Source: Ruminococcus sp.
Lineage (GTDB): Bacteria; Bacillota; Clostridia; Oscillospirales; Ruminococcaceae
Direction: 5' to 3'
Length of the DNA: 64,000 nt
Assembly: GCA_017558505.1 (NCBI GenBank)
Contig: JAFYUM010000013.1
Coordinates: 62,001-126,000 of the forward strand
The first letter of the stretch is position 1; each line of letters opens with the position of its first letter. The position numbers and the translations under genes were made by a program. A model generated the notes under the pieces. That model was not told where the DNA came from, made no database searches, and was given only the letters and a program-made list of their open reading frames with translations. Below are positions 58,878 to 64,000 of the stretch, in pieces.

Positions 58878-61697
58878 TTATAAATAACTTTTCAGATATT
58901 TTCCCGTGTAGGAATTTTCACATTCCGCAACCTCCTCAGGAGTTCCCACAGCAACTATTGTTCCGCCGCCGTCACCACCTTCGGGGCCAAGGTCTATAAT
59001 ATAATCTGCTGATTTTATTACATTGAGGTTATGCTCGATTACAAGAACTGTATTACCCTGATCCGTAAGCTGCTGTAATACTTCAATAAGCTTATGGACA
59101 TCAGCGGTATGAAGTCCTGTTGTAGGTTCATCAAGGATATAGATTGTCTGCCCTGTGGCACGCTTGGAAAGCTCTGTGGAAAGCTTTACACGCTGTGCTT
59201 CACCTCCCGAAAGGGTTGTGGCAGGCTGACCGATTTTTATATATCCAAGCCCTACTTCCTGTAATGTCCTGAGCTTACGGGCAATTTTCGGAATATGCTC
59301 AAAAAACTCAACACCTTCGTCAACCGTCATTTCGAGTATATCATATATTGACTTTCCCTTGTAATGAACTTCAAGGGTTTCACGGTTATATCTTCTGCCC
59401 TTGCAGACCTCACAGGGAACATATATATCGGGGAGAAAGTGCATTTCTATCTTGATTATACCGTCGCCCTCACAGGCTTCACAGCGTCCCCCTTTTACGT
59501 TAAAGCTGAAACGTCCGCTGTTGTAGCCTCTTGCTTTAGCATCGGGAGTCATTGCGAACAGTTCACGTATATCATTGAAAACACCTGTATATGTGGCAGG
59601 ATTTGAACGTGGTGTACGTCCGATAGGCGACTGGTCAATACATATAATTTTATCAAGATTTTCTATTCCAATCATTTCACGGAATTTGCCGCTTACAGTT
59701 TTTGCCCTGTTCAGCTTATTTGCAAGGTGCTTGTGAATTATGCTGTTTACAAGAGAGGATTTTCCGCTTCCCGAAACACCTGTAACGCATATAAACTCCC
59801 CTAAAGGAATATCAACATCAACATTTTTCAGATTATGCTCCTCCGCACCCCTGACTGTAAGGAATTTACCATTGCCCTCACGTCTTTTCTTCGGTACGGG
59901 GATTTTCTTTTTACCGCTGATATACTGACCTGTGATTGAATTTCTGCATTTCATAAGCTTATCAACAGTTCCCGAAAATACAACATTTCCGCCGTGAACA
60001 CCTGCTCCGGGACCTATATCAACAATATAATCCGCAGCAAGCATTGTATCCTCGTCGTGCTCAACTACAATAAGTGTATTTCCAAGGTCACGAAGTCTTT
60101 TCAGTGTTGCAATAAGCTTGTCGTTGTCACGCTGATGAAGTCCGATACTGGGCTCGTCAAGGATATAAAGTACCCCCACAAGAGAGGAGCCTATCTGTGT
60201 TGCAAGACGTATACGCTGCGACTCACCGCCCGATAAGGTTCCTGATGAACGTGAAAGAGTAAGATAGCCAAGTCCCACGCTGTTGAGAAAATTCAGACGC
60301 TCCCTGATTTCCTTGATTATACGTTCGCCGATAAGCTTTTCCTGCTCCGTAAGATTGAGTCCTTCAAAAAATTCAATAGAATTTTTAACGGAAAAATCCG
60401 TAACATCGCTTATATTCTTATCCCCAACCGTTACCGCAAGATATTCAGGGCGGAGTCGCTTTCCGTTACATTCGGGACAATCACACTCAGTCATAGCCTC
60501 CTCAATCACAGCCTTGCTGTAGTCGCTGTTTGTTTCACGGTATCTTCTTTCAAGGTTCGGAATGACGCCCTCGAATGTAGTTTTGTACTTTCCGCACCCA
60601 AGCGAAGACGGTCTCTGGAGCTCAAGCTCTGTACTTCCCGTTCCGTAGAGGAATATATCAATCTGCTCTTTTTTCAGCTCCCTGACAGGAACATCAAGAG
60701 GGATACCATAATATTTTGAAATAGCCTTATAATACATCATAGCAATTGAAGTATCATCAAGGCTGTTCCAGCCGCTTGCATTTATAGCTCCTTCAAGAAT
60801 TGTCAAATCCTTATCGGGAATTATTGCGTCGGGGTCAATCTGTCTGAATACTCCAAGTCCCGTACATTTAGGACAGGCACCCACAGGATTATTAAAGGAA
60901 AACATAACAGGTTCAAGCTCACCGATACTTATGTTGTGCTCGGGACAGGCAAAATTGCGTGAAAACAGCATTTCCTCCCCGTCAATCACGTCCACAAGGG
61001 CAAGTCCCTCCGTAAGTCTGAATACAGTTTCAAGGCTGTCGGTTATACGGCTCTCTATCCCCTCCTTGATAATTATTCTGTCAACCACAATCTCAATGTT
61101 GTGCTTCTTGTTCTTGTCTATCTTTATTTCTTCTGAAAGATCATAGATTATGCCGTCTATGCGGACACGTACAAATCCCGATTTTCTTGCAGCTTCAAGC
61201 TCCTTTGCAAACTGTCCCTTACGATTTCTTGCTATGGGTGCAAGAAGCTGTGCTTTTGTACCCTGCGGCAGTTCCATTATCCTATCTACCATCTGGTCTA
61301 TGGTCTGCTGCGATATTTCCCTGCCGCATACAGGGCAATGCGGTATGCCTATTCTTGCGTAGAGAAGTCGCAGATAGTCGTATATCTCCGTAACTGTACC
61401 AACTGTTGAACGGGGGTTTTTAGACGTGGTCTTCTGGTCGATTGATATTGCAGGAGAAAGCCCCTCTATGCTGTCCACGTCGGGCTTTTCCATTTGTCCG
61501 AGAAACATTCTTGCGTAAGAGGAAAGACTTTCAACATAGCGACGCTGACCGTCGGCATATATGGTATCAAAGGCAAGGGAGGATTTTCCCGAACCCGAAA
61601 GTCCTGTCATTACAATAAATTTATCACGGGGGAGTTCCAGGTCAATATTTTTCAGATTATTAGTCCTTGCACCCTTTATTCTTATTTTATCTATCAT
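58878..61697 (-). CDS. uvrA: Excinuclease ABC subunit A
   Basis: Damage-recognition ATPase of nucleotide excision repair. 939 residues with two ABC-type ATPase domains: [37 protein letters not shown] and [25 protein letters not shown] as Walker A regions, [14 protein letters not shown] and [16 protein letters not shown] as ABC signatures, and zinc-finger pairs ([37 protein letters not shown]). Full length. It starts 1 base after the uvrB stop, so uvrB-uvrA form a coupled pair. Confidence 0.97.
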   Translation of the reverse strand: MIDKIRIKGARTNNLKNIDLELPRDKFIVMTGLSGSGKSSLAFDTIYADGQRRYVESLSSYARMFLGQMEKPDVDSIEGLSPAISIDQKTTSKNPRSTVGTVTEIYDYLRLLYARIGIPHCPVCGREISQQTIDQMVDRIMELPQGTKAQLLAPIARNRKGQFAKELEAARKSGFVRVRIDGIIYDLSEEIKIDKNKKHNIEIVVDRIIIKEGIESRITDSLETVFRLTEGLALVDVIDGEEMLFSRNFACPEHNISIGELEPVMFSFNNPVGACPKCTGLGVFRQIDPDAIIPDKDLTILEGAINASGWNSLDDTSIAMMYYKAISKYYGIPLDVPVRELKKEQIDIFLYGTGSTELELQRPSSLGCGKYKTTFEGVIPNLERRYRETNSDYSKAVIEEAMTECDCPECNGKRLRPEYLAVTVGDKNISDVTDFSVKNSIEFFEGLNLTEQEKLIGERIIKEIRERLNFLNSVGLGYLTLSRSSGTLSGGESQRIRLATQIGSSLVGVLYILDEPSIGLHQRDNDKLIATLKRLRDLGNTLIVVEHDEDTMLAADYIVDIGPGAGVHGGNVVFSGTVDKLMKCRNSITGQYISGKKKIPVPKKRREGNGKFLTVRGAEEHNLKNVDVDIPLGEFICVTGVSGSGKSSLVNSIIHKHLANKLNRAKTVSGKFREMIGIENLDKIICIDQSPIGRTPRSNPATYTGVFNDIRELFAMTPDAKARGYNSGRFSFNVKGGRCEACEGDGIIKIEMHFLPDIYVPCEVCKGRRYNRETLEVHYKGKSIYDILEMTVDEGVEFFEHIPKIARKLRTLQEVGLGYIKIGQPATTLSGGEAQRVKLSTELSKRATGQTIYILDEPTTGLHTADVHKLIEVLQQLTDQGNTVLVIEHNLNVIKSADYIIDLGPEGGDGGGTIVAVGTPEEVAECENSYTGKYLKSYL

Positions 61698-61698
61698 A

Positions 61699-63660
61699 CT
61701 ATTCTCCCTTTAACTCACGTATCTTATCACGGAGATAAGCAGCGTGTTCAAATTCAAGCATTTTCGCCGCATTTTTCATTTCAACCGTCAGCCTGTCAAT
61801 AAGCTCCTGCTTTTCAGCCGCTGACATTTTCTTTTTACTCGTCTTTGCCTCAACCTTATTCTTCGAGCTGATTTCAAGGACGTCACGTATTTCCTTGATA
61901 ACTGTTTTCGGCACAATGCCGTGCTTTTCATTGAATGCAATCTGGAGTGAACGACGTCGTTCCGTTTCCATAATCGCCCTTTCCATTGAGCCTGTCACCT
62001 CGTCCGCATACATTATAACCTGTCCGTTGGCATTTCTTGCGGCACGTCCTACAGTCTGGATAAGTGAAGTTTCACTTCTTAAAAAGCCCTCTTTATCAGC
62101 GTCAAGTATTACCACAAGGCTTACCTCGGGTATATCAAGTCCCTCACGGAGAAGATTTATTCCCACAAGTACATCGAACACTCCGCTTCGCAGATCCTTT
62201 ATAATCTCCATACGCTCAATTGTATCAATATCGTGGTGGAGATAGCGTATCTTCATACCAAGCTTTTCATAGTAGGAAGTCAAATCCTCCGCCATTTTCT
62301 TTGTGAGAGTTGTAACGAGTACCCTCTCGCCCTTTTCAATCCGCTTGTTTATCTCGGAATACAGGTCGTCAATCTGTCCCTGTGTAGGCTTTACGATAAT
62401 TTCGGGATCCACAAGTCCTGTGGGGCGGATAAGCTGTTCAACTACTATATCCGTCTTTTCACGTTCAATCTGCCCCGGAGTTGCACTTACATAAATCGCC
62501 TGATTTATATGTGCGTTGAATTCCTCAAAATTCAGCGGTCTGTTATCGTAGGCGCTGGGAAGTCTGAAACCGTAGTCAATAAGGGTAGTTTTTCTTGCCC
62601 TGTCCCCTGCATACATTCCCCTTACCTGCGGCAGAGTAACGTGGCTTTCATCAACTATAAGGAGAAAATCCGAAGGGAAATGGTCAAGGAGCGTCAACGG
62701 ACTGCTTCCCGGAGGTCTGCCCGACAGCACTCTTGAATAGTTTTCAACTCCGCTGCAATATCCAACTTCACGGAGCATTTCCATATCATAGTGGGTACGC
62801 TGTTCTATACGCTGTGCTTCAATAAGCTTGTTATTCTGCTGAAAATATTCAATCCGCTCCGCAAGCTCCCTGTCAAGCTCCGCAAGTGCTGCTTCAAGCT
62901 TATCCTCGCCTACGATATAATGAGATGCAGGGAAAATTGCCGCATGGGAAACTGTAGCCTTAATCTCACCAGTAAGAACATTTATCTCGCAGATACGGTC
63001 GATTTCATCGCCGAAAAATTCCACACGGATTGCCGTATCACTTGACATAGCAGGGAAAATTTCCACCACATCTCCACGGACTCTGAAACGATTTCGCTCA
63101 AAGGCAATATCATTTCTTTCATAGCGTATCTTCACCAGCTCCGCAATAAGCTGTTCACGGGATTTTTCCATTCCCTGACGGACAGAAACAACCATGGAAC
63201 GGTACTCCTCCGGACTTCCAAGTGAATAGATACAGGAAACACTTGAAACTATAATAACGTCACGACGTTCCGCAAGGGCGGTAGTCGCCGAATGACGCAG
63301 CTTGTCTATTTCATCATTTACAGCCGAAACCTTTTCAATGTAGCTGTCGGTGCTTGCAACGTATGCCTCAGGCTGATAGTAATCGTAGTAGGAAACAAAA
63401 TATTCTACGGCATTTTCAGGGAAAAACTCCTTGAATTCAGAACAAAGCTGTGCCGCAAGTATCTTGTTATGGGCAAGCACAAGGGTAGGCTTATTTACCT
63501 TTGCAATTACATTAGCCATTGTAAAGGTTTTACCCGAGCCTGTTACACCAAGCAAAATCTGCTCTTTCTTCTTTTCGTTAAGTCCTTTAACAAGAGCCTC
63601 TATTGCCTCGGGCTGGTCCCCTGCGGGGGCATAGTCCGAATGCAGGACAAATCGCTCCAT
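61699..63660 (-). CDS. uvrB: Excinuclease ABC subunit B
   Basis: Damage-verification helicase of nucleotide excision repair. 653 residues: Walker [55 protein letters not shown] (beta-hairpin region), [69 protein letters not shown] and a C-terminal UVR motif ([28 protein letters not shown]). The start at 63660 follows GGAGGTATTT; the six-residue longer frame would begin inside the ribosome site. uvrA follows directly. Confidence 0.97.
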   Translation of the reverse strand: MERFVLHSDYAPAGDQPEAIEALVKGLNEKKKEQILLGVTGSGKTFTMANVIAKVNKPTLVLAHNKILAAQLCSEFKEFFPENAVEYFVSYYDYYQPEAYVASTDSYIEKVSAVNDEIDKLRHSATTALAERRDVIIVSSVSCIYSLGSPEEYRSMVVSVRQGMEKSREQLIAELVKIRYERNDIAFERNRFRVRGDVVEIFPAMSSDTAIRVEFFGDEIDRICEINVLTGEIKATVSHAAIFPASHYIVGEDKLEAALAELDRELAERIEYFQQNNKLIEAQRIEQRTHYDMEMLREVGYCSGVENYSRVLSGRPPGSSPLTLLDHFPSDFLLIVDESHVTLPQVRGMYAGDRARKTTLIDYGFRLPSAYDNRPLNFEEFNAHINQAIYVSATPGQIEREKTDIVVEQLIRPTGLVDPEIIVKPTQGQIDDLYSEINKRIEKGERVLVTTLTKKMAEDLTSYYEKLGMKIRYLHHDIDTIERMEIIKDLRSGVFDVLVGINLLREGLDIPEVSLVVILDADKEGFLRSETSLIQTVGRAARNANGQVIMYADEVTGSMERAIMETERRRSLQIAFNEKHGIVPKTVIKEIRDVLEISSKNKVEAKTSKKKMSAAEKQELIDRLTVEMKNAAKMLEFEHAAYLRDKIRELKGE

Positions 63661-63680
63661 AAATACCTCCTCAATCACAA

Positions 63681-63707
63681 ATACCCCTCGGATTTTCCAA
63701 GGGGTAT
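63681..63707 (-). terminator. Hairpin after the galE-like gene
   Basis: ATACCCC pairs with GGGGTAT, with inner TTGGA/TCCGA pairing partly; T-run on the minus strand is weak (TTTGTG). It lies between galE-like and uvrB. Confidence 0.55.
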
Positions 63708-63714
63708 GCGTTAA

Positions 63715-64000
63715 TTATTTGCAGTAACCGTCGGGATTATTCTTCTGCCAGTTCCATGAATCACGGCACATATCCTCAAGGGTACGTTCAGTTTTCCAGC
63801 CGAGAATTTCATAAGCCTTGTCGGCATTTGCATAGCACTCCGCCAGATCGCCCTCACGTCTTGCACCATATACATGGTTAACCTTTACGCCGTTCACCCT
63901 TTCAAAGGTTTCGACGATTTCAGTTACGCTGTATGGTACGCCTGTGCCGAGATTGAATATCTCAACACACTTATTCTTTATTATGTAATCCACGGCTCTG
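63715..64000 (-). CDS. galE: UDP-glucose 4-epimerase-like, C-terminal end, 5'-truncated by window edge
   Basis: Only the last 95 or so residues are present; the start lies beyond 64000. Visible motifs: VEIFNLGTGVPYSVTEIVETFERVNG, YGARREGDLAECYANADKAYEILGWKTERTLEDMCRDSWNWQKNNPDGY, which match the C-terminus of bacterial GalE (interconversion of UDP-glucose and UDP-galactose). The catalytic Tyr-Lys pair is outside the window. Confidence 0.9.
   Translation of the reverse strand, partial: RAVDYIIKNKCVEIFNLGTGVPYSVTEIVETFERVNGVKVNHVYGARREGDLAECYANADKAYEILGWKTERTLEDMCRDSWNWQKNNPDGYCK

Noticed and set aside
1..64000. CRISPR arrays, prophage, IS transposase genes, rRNA
   Set aside because: No regular direct repeats with spacers, no phage structural or integrase genes, no transposase motifs and no rRNA sequence were seen.

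Overview
The window looks like chromosome of a cellulosome-building, fibre-degrading anaerobe of the Clostridia, most probably a Ruminococcus close to R. flavefaciens or R. champanellensis. The evidence is three secreted proteins with type I dockerins, a GH9 cellulase with a cellulose-binding module and a Thr-rich linker, Thr-rich linkers in several other exported proteins, strong AGGAGG-type ribosome sites and many textbook TTGACA-17-TATAAT promoters. No phage, plasmid, IS transposase or CRISPR array is visible. The genus is inferred from content, not from a marker gene.

Layout. 1-2.6 kb: end of a GH9 endoglucanase, then a DUF4349 lipoprotein. 2.6-6.4 kb (minus): helicase pcrA followed by pyruvate kinase. 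6.6-9.1 kb: glycogen synthase, a HAD phosphatase and a small protein. 9.1-17.4 kb: mainly minus-strand envelope and regulatory genes (membrane protein plus VanZ-like, an ECF sigma/anti-sigma pair behind two near-identical promoters, a penicillin-binding lipoprotein, a PrsA-like lipoprotein) and one plus-strand GHL10 lipoprotein. 17.6-22.9 kb: a tight operon aroB-aroA-aroC-like-DUF4364-two small genes-secreted dockerin protein. 23-24 kb: a degenerate GGDEF membrane protein.

24.0-33.1 kb is the most striking block: a DivIVA-like coiled-coil protein, a sensory-type [FeFe]-hydrogenase homologue with a coiled-coil tail, a zinc-ribbon/leucine-rich-repeat protein, a Ser/Thr kinase with a C-terminal zinc ribbon, a TerY-like VWA protein, a PP2C phosphatase and two unknown proteins. 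It reads as one signalling operon in which a redox or H2 signal could feed a kinase/phosphatase/VWA switch. A tRNA-Pro and a flotillin gene follow.

35-42.6 kb: a Ca2+-type P-ATPase, a second sigma/anti-sigma operon with a DUF4846 protein, and gdhA. 42.8-49.5 kb: a T-box leader, an unknown gene, valS, MmcQ, GNAT, Dabb, SDR and folC, all minus strand and possibly one long transcript. 49.6-53.1 kb: a diguanylate cyclase with two CBM22/CBM4_9-like extracellular modules, and a sodium symporter. 53.2-56.3 kb: a third sigma/anti-sigma module, paired small membrane proteins and an epimerase. 56.5-58.8 kb: a secreted dockerin protein with seven YGPP-type motifs, followed after 13 bases by a radical SAM/SPASM enzyme, a candidate RiPP pair. 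58.9-64 kb: uvrA, uvrB and the end of a galE-type gene.

A dispersed palindromic element of about 140-158 bp occurs three times (37.9, 55.1 and 56.4 kb), always touching the 3' end of a gene. A fourth inverted-repeat element with related ends lies in the leader of the YGPP operon.
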